In this document: positions 51,424 to 61,207 of the stretch, in pieces | How positions within the stretch are numbered: the stretch's first letter is position 1 | Layout: every line of letters starts with the position of its first letter | From: JAICNG01 sp035249985 | Lineage (GTDB): Bacteria > Gemmatimonadota > Gemmatimonadetes > Gemmatimonadales > Gemmatimonadaceae | Assembly (NCBI GenBank): GCA_035249985.1 | Contig: DATFFP010000028.1 | Location: 87,243-151,242 of the forward strand | Length of the DNA stretch: 64,000 nt | Direction of reading: 5' to 3' | Notes under the pieces: model-generated | The model's input: only the letters and a program-made list of their open reading frames with translations | Told to the model about the DNA's origin: nothing | Databases searched by the model: none | Position numbers and translations under genes: made by a program

Positions 51424-51693
51424 CGTCCACCTCCATCGCGCTCACCGCGGTGGGCTCTCGCGACGGACGTCGCGCGCACGCGGCGGGCTCGGAAGCCTCC
51501 CGTCCAACATAGACGGGGTGATGAGGCCGTCAAGGAACGCGCGGTGGACGGCGTGACAACCGGTCCTTGTGAGGGGTGGTTGTGGCGGTTACCGTGCATG
51601 GGTGCGGTGGTCGTCACCAGCCCCGCGCGTCCCTCTCGCGATCAGCGATCACGGCGTTCCTGGCGGCGCCTCAGCAGTTCCGAGGTTTCTGCG

Positions 51694-52059
51694 ATGCCGA
51701 GCTTCGCCGCCGTGCGCGAACCGCCCTTTGCCCTCACGGCGCGTGCCTCCGCCCGGGTCGAGCTCGCACTCGTTGGCGCATTTCGCAAGCACGACGCCGC
51801 CCTCGCGGAGCTGCGCTCGGCCATCGAGGCATGCGTAGGGGAGCTTCAGCAGCAGGGGATGCTTCCGGAAGCGATGGTCGTCACGATGCGCGCTTTCATG
51901 CAGCATACCGCGTCGCACCCATCGGCCGAGCATCCAGTCGCGGCGCGCGTGGCGACGCTGTTGATCGACGACATCATCCACTGGTCGATTCTCGCGTATT
52001 ATCCGGCGACCATTCTGCCGGTGAAGCCGCCGCGGGGACGGCCGGGCGAAGAGACTTAA
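51694..52059 (+). CDS. Small helical protein, tandem paralogue A
   Basis: 121 aa from ATG 51694 (an ATG at 51600 is possible). Core HDAALAELRSAIEACVGELQQQGMLPEAMVVTMRAFMQH and VATLLIDDIIHWSILAYYP. The same order of features, H-x-A-x-L-x-x-L-R-x-A, then about 12 residues, G, and a C-terminal L-(I/V)-D-(D/E) helix, appears in the next gene at 52185. I do not recognise the family. Confidence 0.6.
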   Translation: MPSFAAVREPPFALTARASARVELALVGAFRKHDAALAELRSAIEACVGELQQQGMLPEAMVVTMRAFMQHTASHPSAEHPVAARVATLLIDDIIHWSILAYYPATILPVKPPRGRPGEET

Positions 52060-52184
52060 CGCTCGGGCCGATTCGTCATCCGGGAGCCCTTCTTCTGCGG
52101 TTCGCTCACCAGCCCGCACGCTCCCGAATCGTACGTCGCATACTTACAGGCGCTTCTGGCGACGCCTTCATTTGGAGGCGTATC

Positions 52185-52478
52185 ATGTCACATCCATTCG
52201 GCGGGGACGGGAAGGGGCATCCCATCTCGCCCGCATTGCGCCAGGCGCTCAGATCGGCAGACGCGCAGCACCGCGCATCGCTGGAGGCGTTGCGGGACGC
52301 GGTCTGCGAGTACGTGGACGATCTGCGGGACCGTGGCGTGGCGTCGGGGGACATCGCCGCCGCCATTCGACAGCGCGTCACCGATCTTCGCTCGTCGGGG
52401 GAGATGACCGGCCCGGGGATTCTGGCCGATGGCCTCGTCGATGAGATGGTGAATTCATGCCTCGAGCCCGCGGAATGA
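52185..52478 (+). CDS. Small helical protein, tandem paralogue B
   Basis: 97 aa, ATG 52185 after TTTGGAGG. SADAQHRASLEALRDAVCEYVDDLRDRGVASGDIAAAIRQRVTDLR and GILADGLVDEMVNSCLEPAE parallel paralogue A. Predicted all-helical and soluble. No family recognised; co-directional, 125 nt apart. Confidence 0.65.
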   Translation: MSHPFGGDGKGHPISPALRQALRSADAQHRASLEALRDAVCEYVDDLRDRGVASGDIAAAIRQRVTDLRSSGEMTGPGILADGLVDEMVNSCLEPAE

Positions 52479-52543
52479 GCCAGGGAGCCTAACGGGGCGC
52501 CGCGACGTCTCCTCTCGCCACTGTCTCCGGTTCACCTCTATTG

Positions 52544-52900
52544 CTATGGCGGTCCCTCGGGCGAGGGGTTTCGAGGCACGTGCCCGGGCCACTCACGATA
52601 CTGCTCGGGACGTTCTCTGATTACCCAGGGATACTGATCCGGATGATGGTAGATGAGGCAGAGCAATACTCTCACGAGCTCTTCGGACACCGGGACGCGA
52701 CTCTGATCGATGAGGTCCCTCAACCGGGCGTCGGCGAACCGAACGCTGTAATGCAGCGCGCTTGGTCCTCGAAGGCGTATCTCATCGGTATCGAAGAGCG
52801 GCGAGATGCGTAATCGCCCTTCGGCGCAGCGCAGCTCACCGGTGTTGTACAGGCCGGTGAGCGTCTCCAAAATGGCTTCGTCCCGTGCGTCTCCCCTCAC
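52544..52900 (-). CDS. Orphan protein, paralogue pair member 1
   Basis: 118 aa from GTG 52900. Pattern ILETLTGLYNTGELRCAEGRLRISPLFDTDEIRLRG, ALHYSVRFADARL, SRVPVSEELVRVLLCLIYHHPDQYPWVI. It is clearly related to the gene at 53057 (ILxLLTxxYxxGxxxCA, PxxxxLVRVxLxxxYxxPxxYPWV). I recognise no family. The C-terminus has a Pro-rich tail that the paralogue lacks. Confidence 0.6.
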   Translation of the reverse strand: MRGDARDEAILETLTGLYNTGELRCAEGRLRISPLFDTDEIRLRGPSALHYSVRFADARLRDLIDQSRVPVSEELVRVLLCLIYHHPDQYPWVIRERPEQYREWPGHVPRNPSPEGPP

Positions 52901-53056
52901 TGATCGGTGGGCACCGCATTCGGAGGCACGGGGTGGAAAACCATGCTCGTCGCTTTTGCATAATCAGCGCCGCGGCGCTGCGAGGACCCGCGTGAGTGCC
53001 TGGTTTGGGAAGGCCTGACCTCGTCGGCCTGCGGAACCCGCCTCATCGTTGGAAGG

Positions 53057-53344
53057 CTATTCCGTGCGCACCCATGGGTATACGTGCGGATCGAAATACA
53101 CCGTACCGAGCCAGACACGTACCAGCGATGCGGTTGGGGGTATCCCACTCCGGCGGACCATCTCCACGAACTTCGTTTCCGGAAAGACCACGTTGTGCGC
53201 GGCGACCCCGTCGGCCCACAGCCTCACCTGATCGGCATGCGGATCGAAGGCGATGTGCAGAGGCGACGCACCGGCGCAGGGAACGCGCCCGGCGTCGTAG
53301 AAGGTCGTGAGGAGTTGAAGGATCTGGTTGCTCACGGCGCGCAC
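53057..53344 (-). CDS. Orphan protein, paralogue pair member 2
   Basis: 95 aa, start GTG 53344 (GTG 53335 also possible). ILQLLTTFYDAGRVPCAGASPLHIAFDPHADQVRLWADGVAAHNVVF and IPPTASLVRVWLGTVYFDPHVYPWV match member 1. Unknown family, same strand, 156 nt upstream of it. Fits a local duplication. Confidence 0.6.
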   Translation of the reverse strand: MRAVSNQILQLLTTFYDAGRVPCAGASPLHIAFDPHADQVRLWADGVAAHNVVFPETKFVEMVRRSGIPPTASLVRVWLGTVYFDPHVYPWVRTE

Positions 53345-53419
53345 GACGTCGGCGGGGCGGCAGCTCGGACGTCGATCATGCCTGACGAGACGTCCGCGTC
53401 AAGGCCACCGCGTGGTCCG

Positions 53420-53851
53420 TTAGGACAAGGGCCCCAGCATGAAGGACAGGCTGGAATCCGACGCCGCGGTTGCATCAGACAGTCTCGATGGGACGAAGTC
53501 TCGATCTGTCCGGTAGAATTCATCGATGCACCGCGAAATCACGTCTTTGAGCAGCTGCGTCCGGGTTTCTACCGGGAGCACGCGGGCCTCTGGGAGCGTG
53601 CGCCACGCGTCCTTGCAAACGACCACGAGTTGCTCGACGGGAACCCCTTGAGTGCGAGCGACCCGGCACAGGGAGCGAAGGGAACGGAGGACGGAATCGT
53701 GCGCACCGGTTCCGATCCGGCTGGATTCCGCCGCGTGGCGCAGCACGCGTTCGACACCGCGGCGAAGCCGTTCACGTGCATCGGATTCCTTGATCAATCG
53801 GCCCACGGACGCCTCCGAGACGAGAGCGGGCTCGATATCTAACCACTCCAA
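53420..53851 (-). CDS. Hypothetical helical protein
   Basis: 143 aa starting MEWLDIEPALVSEASVGRLIKESDARERLRRGVERVLRHAAE, predicted helical, with LCRVARTQGVPVEQLVVVCKDAWRTLPEA and a Ser/Ala-rich tail. No family recognised. It lies 75 nt upstream of the orphan pair and may be in one unit with it. Confidence 0.55.
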   Translation of the reverse strand: MEWLDIEPALVSEASVGRLIKESDARERLRRGVERVLRHAAESSRIGTGAHDSVLRSLRSLCRVARTQGVPVEQLVVVCKDAWRTLPEARVLPVETRTQLLKDVISRCIDEFYRTDRDFVPSRLSDATAASDSSLSFMLGPLS

Positions 53852-54284
53852 ACAGATGGTGCAAGTTGTGGATTGGTAATGTCTTACGAGCTATCTTGCG
53901 TACGCTGACGTACCTACTTCCGTCCGCTTCCGCACGCGCCGAGGTACGGCAGGCGCATCAATCGGCGCATCACGCCTCGACGGACCCCTAGACACGCCGG
54001 ACGAATAGGCGCCCGAGCCGCCAGTGCTCGAGTTCTTCCGCACGGTTGCGCTGAGTGGGTTCATCCTGGCGTTGCAGCGCGACCTCAGCTCCCACGTTGT
54101 CTCGAAGAGCCAGCGCAAGTTTGTGGGAGTATTGGCTAGGTTGGCACACCAGCGGCCCTACTCCGGCGCGCCGGATCGTAACGCGATCGTTGCGCTGGCC
54201 CGTTGCCGGATCCGGCAGACGCCGCGGAAGCGGCATCGAGCGCTCGGCACCTCTGGCTGCTCCTCCCACACCGACCACCTACCC
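53852..54284. other. Gene-free stretch between orphan genes and the sulfur operon
   Basis: I see no convincing gene, RNA or repeat here on either strand. Short open frames have no ribosome site and improbable protein composition. The base composition is less GC-biased than the rest. It may hold remains of a decayed gene. Confidence 0.5.
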
Positions 54285-54314
54285 TTGACAGACAGCCGGT
54301 CTGGTCGCCATTCT
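54285..54314 (+). promoter_or_regulatory. Promoter candidate of the sulfur operon
   Basis: A perfect -35 TTGACA at 54285-54290 and a weak -10, CATTCT at 54309-54314 (18-bp spacer), just ahead of and overlapping the operator. Repressor binding would cover the -10 element. Confidence 0.55.
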
Positions 54315-54336
54315 ATCGTTCCTTAGAACAATAGAG
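54311..54336. promoter_or_regulatory. Operator palindrome of the ArsR-rhodanese regulator
   Basis: TTCTATCGTTC at 54311-54321 and GAACAATAGAG at 54326-54336 are inverted repeats with two mismatches around CTTA. This is the size and AT-rich type of ArsR/BigR operators and lies six bases before the GTG of the regulator, overlapping the promoter. Autorepression is the likely function. Confidence 0.7.
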
Positions 54337-54342
54337 AAGCCA

Positions 54343-55104
54343 GTGTCAATCGAAAGCCATCGGACGTTCAAGGACGCCCTCTACGCGCAGTTTGCCCGGA
54401 TCGGGCACGCGGTCTCGACGCCCAAGCGCATCGAGATCCTGGATCTCCTGGGACAGTCGGAGCGCACCGTGGCGGAGCTCGCCGCGTTGACCGCCACGCC
54501 CGTGAAAAACACCAGCGCCCACCTGCGCGCCCTACGGCTTGCTGGCCTGGTCGAGACGCGCAAGGACGGCCCGCACGTGGTCTATCGCCTTGGCGATGAC
54601 CGCGTGCATCAGTTTCTGCGAGACTTGCAGGCGGTGGCGCATAGGCGTCTCGCAGAGGTCGACCGTGTCACGCAGCAGTACTTGGAGAAACGCGATGAGC
54701 TCGAACCCGTGTCCGTTCGTGAGCTCGCACGCCGCCTACAGGACGGTGACGTAACGGTCATCGACGTTCGTCCACGCGAAGAGTACGAAGCGGGACACAT
54801 TCCCGGTGCGCTGTCGCTCCCAATCGCGCAGTTGAAGCGCGGCACTGCGTCGCCGCCGAAGTCGCGCGACATCGTGGCCTATTGTCGTGGCCGCTACTGC
54901 GTATACGCCGTCGAAGCGGTGGCGCTGTTGCGGAAGCGCGGGTATCGCGCGCGCCGTCTGGTCGAGGGCCTTCCCGGATGGCGCGACCAGGGCAGAAAGG
55001 TCGCCGTCGGCGATAACTCTTCCACCGAGCGGAAAAATGATTCTCCGTCAGACACTCCACGTCGAGCCGGTCGTAGCGGCGTCATACCTGTTAGGCTGCG
55101 GTAG
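54343..55104 (+). CDS. ArsR-type repressor fused to a rhodanese domain
   Basis: 253 aa from GTG 54343. Residues 10-105: winged helix with RIEILDLLGQSERTVAELAALTATPVKNTSAHLRALRLAGLVETRKDGPHVVYRLGD. Residues 118-225: rhodanese with VTVIDVRPREEYEAGHIPGALSLP and active loop YCRGRYC. The only two cysteines of the protein are Cys181 and Cys186 of that loop; the ArsR part has none, unlike BigR/SqrR, whose sensing cysteines are in the DNA-binding domain. So persulfide sensing by the rhodanese loop is a likely mechanism. The last 68 bp overlap the next gene. Confidence 0.88.
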   Translation: MSIESHRTFKDALYAQFARIGHAVSTPKRIEILDLLGQSERTVAELAALTATPVKNTSAHLRALRLAGLVETRKDGPHVVYRLGDDRVHQFLRDLQAVAHRRLAEVDRVTQQYLEKRDELEPVSVRELARRLQDGDVTVIDVRPREEYEAGHIPGALSLPIAQLKRGTASPPKSRDIVAYCRGRYCVYAVEAVALLRKRGYRARRLVEGLPGWRDQGRKVAVGDNSSTERKNDSPSDTPRRAGRSGVIPVRLR

Positions 55105-55780
55105 CAAGCAGGCCGCAGCCATCGTTGATCCAGTCGGCGATCCTCGCTCCTATCTCCAGCAGGCCGCGGCGCTGGGGATGGAGATCAAGTGCGTCATCGA
55201 TACTCACGTGCACGCCGATCACATCTCGGCGGGACGCGAGCTCGCAGCCGCCGCGAACGCGCCGTATGTGCTCCACGAGAGTGTGACCGCGGCATTTCTC
55301 TTCCATGCAGTGAGGGACGGTGATCGTCTCGAGCTCGGCAATACGGTGATTGAGATCATGCACGTGCCGGGACACACGCCGGAGCACATCGGACTGCTGG
55401 TCACCGATCGAACCCGCGCAAGCGAGCCATGGTTTGTGATCACCGGACATACGCTCATGGTTGGAGACATGGGACGCACGGAGCTCGCGTCCAGTGCGAA
55501 AGACGGCGCGCTCGCGCTTTTCGAGAGCTCGCAGCGACTGAGGGGACTCCCGGATTACGTCGAAGTCCTTCCCGGGGCGTTTTCCGGCTCCGTTTGTGGA
55601 CGAGGGCTGAGTGGCAAGCCGACGTCCACGATCGGTTTCGAGCGGCGCTTCAACAAAGCCTTCGCGATCGACGAGCGGGATGCCTTCGTTGAAGCGATGC
55701 TTCGCGACATTCCACCGCCACCTCAGAACGCCTCGGCCAACCGCGCTGCAAACCTCGGACAGGCTCTTGTCGCGGTATGA
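55037..55780 (+). CDS. MBL-fold persulfide dioxygenase-like protein (ETHE1/BLH type)
   Basis: 247 aa from ATG 55037, inside the 3' end of the regulator gene. Mononuclear metal motif His57-x-His59-x-Asp61-His62 (DTHVHADHISAG), MHVPGHTPEHIGLL and GDMGRTEL. The ETHE1 group oxidises glutathione persulfide to sulfite with O2. The regulator next to it supports a sulfide or persulfide detoxification role. A thiosulfate sulfurtransferase is part of many such operons; here it is in the regulator. Confidence 0.85.
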   Translation: MILRQTLHVEPVVAASYLLGCGSKQAAAIVDPVGDPRSYLQQAAALGMEIKCVIDTHVHADHISAGRELAAAANAPYVLHESVTAAFLFHAVRDGDRLELGNTVIEIMHVPGHTPEHIGLLVTDRTRASEPWFVITGHTLMVGDMGRTELASSAKDGALALFESSQRLRGLPDYVEVLPGAFSGSVCGRGLSGKPTSTIGFERRFNKAFAIDERDAFVEAMLRDIPPPPQNASANRAANLGQALVAV

Positions 55781-57054
55781 GGAGCGAGCGATTGCCGCTC
55801 GAAGCAAGCGGACCACCCGCGTTCGCTGCGCGCGACATACAGCTCGGGCTCGCCGCGAACTGGCAACAGTTCTCGCTGTTGGTCGTTATCAACGCATTCG
55901 TCGGCGCGATGGTTGGACTGGAGCGAGCGGTTCTTCCGATTGTCGCGGCCAGTGAGTTCGGGGTGGCCTCCACCACCGCTGCACTCTCTTTCATCGCGAC
56001 GTTCGGGCTTACCAAGGCGGTGACAAACCTCGCAGCGGGCAGCCTCGTCGATCGGCGAGGCAGGCGCTTCGCCCTGATCGTTGGATGGGTCGTTGCGCTA
56101 CCAGTTCCGCTGATCATTCTCTCGGCGTCCTCATGGTGGTGGGTCGTCGCCGCCAACGCGTTACTCGGCGTGAATCAAGGACTCGCGTGGTCAGCGACCG
56201 TCATCATGAAGATTGATCTCGCCGGGCCCCGGCGGCGCGGTCTCGCGATGGGGCTCAACGAGTTCGCCGGGTATCTGGCCCTGGCCGGAGCGGCGCTGGC
56301 CAGCGGTGTCCTCGCAACGACGTATGGTCTACGCGCTGGCCCAGCCTACAGCGGCGTGGCAATCGCATTCGCGGGCTTGCTGCTGTCGGTCCTGTTCGTG
56401 CGCGAAACCCGGCATCACGTAGCCTTCGAGGAACGCTCCGCTTCTACCGCTCTCCCGAATCAGCCGAGCGTATCGCAGCTCCTTCGGCGATCACTCTGGT
56501 CCGATAGAGCCCTATTCAGCGTGAGCCAGGCGGGGCTTGTGAACAATCTCAACGATGGTCTTGCCTGGGGCGTGTTTCCGCTCCTCTTCGCGGCAGCCGC
56601 GCTGAGTCTCGCGGAGATGAGTGCGCTCGTTGCGATCTACCCGGCGGTGTGGGGCATTTGCCAACTCGTGACGGGGCCGCTCAGTGACCGCTGGGGTCGT
56701 AAGTGGCTCATCGTCAGCGGGATGGTTTTGCAGGGAATCGCGCTGCTGGTGATTGCGCAGATGCGCGGGGTGGTCGCGTGGAGCAGCGCACTGATCGCGA
56801 TGGGCATTGGCACAGCGCTCGTGTATCCGACCTTGCTCGCGGCGGTGGGCGACATCGCACGGCCCTCATGGCGCGGAGTCGCTGTGGGTGCCTATCGGTT
56901 CTGGCGCGACCTCGGCTACGTGGTTGGGGCGTTGCTGGCGGGAATGGTCACGGACGTTTTTGGCCTGTCTGCGGCAATCAGCGCCGTCGGGATGCTCACG
57001 ATGGGATCGGGGCTTCTCGTGGCCATGCGGTTCGAGGAGAGTCGCAGCGGTTGA
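55777..57054 (+). CDS. MFS transporter of the sulfur operon
   Basis: 425 aa, 12 predicted helices, ATG overlaps the previous stop (ATGA). LAAGSLVDRRGRRFALIVGW and GPLSDRWGRKWLIVSGM are the MFS loop 2-3 and 8-9 signatures. It may export sulfite or another sulfur anion made by the dioxygenase, or be a drug-type exporter; context favours the first. Confidence 0.88.
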   Translation: MRSERLPLEASGPPAFAARDIQLGLAANWQQFSLLVVINAFVGAMVGLERAVLPIVAASEFGVASTTAALSFIATFGLTKAVTNLAAGSLVDRRGRRFALIVGWVVALPVPLIILSASSWWWVVAANALLGVNQGLAWSATVIMKIDLAGPRRRGLAMGLNEFAGYLALAGAALASGVLATTYGLRAGPAYSGVAIAFAGLLLSVLFVRETRHHVAFEERSASTALPNQPSVSQLLRRSLWSDRALFSVSQAGLVNNLNDGLAWGVFPLLFAAAALSLAEMSALVAIYPAVWGICQLVTGPLSDRWGRKWLIVSGMVLQGIALLVIAQMRGVVAWSSALIAMGIGTALVYPTLLAAVGDIARPSWRGVAVGAYRFWRDLGYVVGALLAGMVTDVFGLSAAISAVGMLTMGSGLLVAMRFEESRSG

Positions 57055-57192
57055 CGCGTATCAGGAATGAACGGCTCAGCCGACCGGGCCGTGGCTGAGC
57101 ACGTTCACGAATGTCGTTGACTACTGGGATCGGGTGATCGACTGGTTCGATCAGCATCTCAGTGTCACGAGATCCGATCTTCCAGAACGGGT

Positions 57193-57223
57193 GCGATCGC
57201 CGCGATGAGAAGGCGGCGATCGC
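57193..57223. terminator. Hairpin after the sulfur operon
   Basis: GCGATCGCCGC (57193-57203) and its complement GCGGCGATCGC (57213-57223) form an 11-bp perfect stem with a nine-base loop. No T-run, so termination is uncertain. Confidence 0.55.
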
Positions 57224-57249
57224 CACTGATGACACACCAGAGCCGCAAA

Positions 57250-57273
57250 CGGGCTGCCTCGCGAGGCAGCCCG
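57250..57273 (-). terminator. Hairpin terminator downstream of tRNA-Asn
   Basis: Perfect stem CGGGCTGCCTCG / CGAGGCAGCCCG, followed on the minus strand by TTT. It lies 28 nt after the tRNA 3' end and fits as its terminator; it may also stop plus-strand transcription. Confidence 0.7.
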
Positions 57274-57300
57274 TTCGTATAACTCACTGTATTACAACAG

Positions 57301-57374
57301 CTCCCGGGGTGGGACTCGAACCCACGACCCTCTGATTAACAGTCAGATGCTCTGACCGGCTGAGCTACCCGGGA
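57301..57374 (-). tRNA. tRNA-Asn (anticodon GTT)
   Basis: 74 nt on the minus strand. Acceptor TCCCGGG / CCCGGGA, discriminator G, D-arm TAGCTCAGCCGGTCAGAGC, anticodon arm TCTGA-CTGTTAA-TCAGA with anticodon GTT, T-arm GTGGGTTCGAGTCCCAC. No CCA encoded. Confidence 0.97.
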
Positions 57375-57434
57375 ATGAAAGTGGGAACACGAAAATTAGG
57401 CCGGCACGAGAGGCAAGTCAACCGAAATCACGCC

Positions 57435-60293
<2,859 letters not shown>

Positions 60294-60301
60294 GTAGTGA
60301 A

Positions 60302-60416
60302 AGGTGCTCAGGCTGCTCGGGGTGCTCAAGGTGCTCGGGGAGAAATGCATTCTACCGTAAGCACCCTGAGGACTCTGAGGACCCTGAGGACCCTGAGGAC
60401 CCTGAGGACCCTGACT
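60302..60416. repeat. Palindrome of two diverged 9-nt-type arrays upstream of uvrA
   Basis: Left array 60302-60340 (GGTGCTCA-type units, 9-10 nt) and right array 60361-60416 (TGAGGACCC-type units, the same unit as array 3). They are inverted and can pair imperfectly around a 20-nt loop. The right array ends on the stop codon of the GlsB gene (60415-60417). Confidence 0.9.
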
Positions 60417-60684
60417 ACCTCGACCGTCTCTTGAAGACCAGCCGCCCGACGACCAGCAGCACCGCGGCGCCCACCGTCGCGATGCCGATGGAGCGGAGAT
60501 TCAGCGTGCCCTGGGTGATGCGGCCCCACCCGAAAAACGTGCCGAGCCATCCGCCAATGAACGCGCCGGCGATGCCGAGGGCGATCGTGATGAGGCAGCC
60601 GGCAGGATCGCGGCCCGGGATGAGGAATTTCGCGAGCCCTCCGGCGAGGAGACCGAGCAGGATCCAGTAGAGCCAGAGAGCCAC
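60415..60684 (-). CDS. GlsB/YeaQ/YmgE-family membrane protein 1
   Basis: 89 aa, three helices: LYWILLGLLAGGLAKFLIPGRDPAGCLITIALGIAGAFIGGWLGTFFG, then GIATVGAAVLLVVGRLVF. GxxAGxxAKxxxPGxxPxG is the family signature (transglycosylase-associated/GlsB). Membrane stress proteins of unclear action. Paralogue of the gene at 60787. Confidence 0.92.
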   Translation of the reverse strand: MALWLYWILLGLLAGGLAKFLIPGRDPAGCLITIALGIAGAFIGGWLGTFFGWGRITQGTLNLRSIGIATVGAAVLLVVGRLVFKRRSR

Positions 60685-60718
60685 GCGCGGCGTGGATGCA
60701 GGGTGCGGGACGACCAGA

Positions 60719-60777
60719 ATGCGGATTGCGGACTGCGGATTGATTTACGTCATCATCCACAGTCCGCAATCCGCATC
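60719..60777. repeat. Palindrome with 7-nt units between two GlsB genes
   Basis: ATGCGGATTGCGGACTG (60719-60735) and its perfect complement (60761-60777), 25-nt loop. The left side carries GCGGATT, GCGGACT, GCGGATT, a 7-nt period. Ends nine bases before the stop of the second GlsB gene. Confidence 0.9.
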
Positions 60778-60786
60778 GGTGTTGGA

Positions 60787-61047
60787 CTACGGCGCCCGTC
60801 GCCGTGTCGCCATTCGATAGATCCAGAGCAACAGCATCGCGCCGACGATCGCGAGCACGATGCTCCATACCGAGAATCCACTGAGTCCGCGATCCGCGAT
60901 CAGGTTACCGAGGAATCCGCCCAGGAAAGCGCCTACGATACCGATCAGGATCGTCACGATGAAGCCACCGGGATCGTTGCCCGGCATGAGAGCTTTCGCG
61001 ATCGCGCCTGCGATGAGACCAAGCACGATCCATGCGACAATACTCAT
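60787..61047 (-). CDS. GlsB/YeaQ/YmgE-family membrane protein 2
   Basis: 86 aa from ATG 61047 after GGAGGGAAGC. MSIVAWIVLGLIAGAIAKALMPGNDPGGFIVTILIGIVGAFLGGFLG gives the family signature; third helix at the C-terminus (SIVLAIVGAMLLLWIYRMATRRR). Duplicate of the gene at 60415, first in the pair. Confidence 0.93.
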   Translation of the reverse strand: MSIVAWIVLGLIAGAIAKALMPGNDPGGFIVTILIGIVGAFLGGFLGNLIADRGLSGFSVWSIVLAIVGAMLLLWIYRMATRRRAP

Positions 61048-61207
61048 GCTTCCCTCCGAGGGTGAAGGTGCCGGCCCGTAGAGCTTGGGCCGCGCCTGTT
61101 GAAAGGCAACAGCCAGTGCGTCGTACTGCCCCGGCCGTACGCAACCCGCGTACCATGTGCGAGCCTCGCGTTGACCCACCGGATGCGGATCGATAGGATC
61201 CTGATGC

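Noticed and set aside
50830..51690. Long upstream part of the frame that ends at 52059
   Set aside because: The first 280 codons are antisense to the DoxX gene; only the part from about 51694 reads like a protein.
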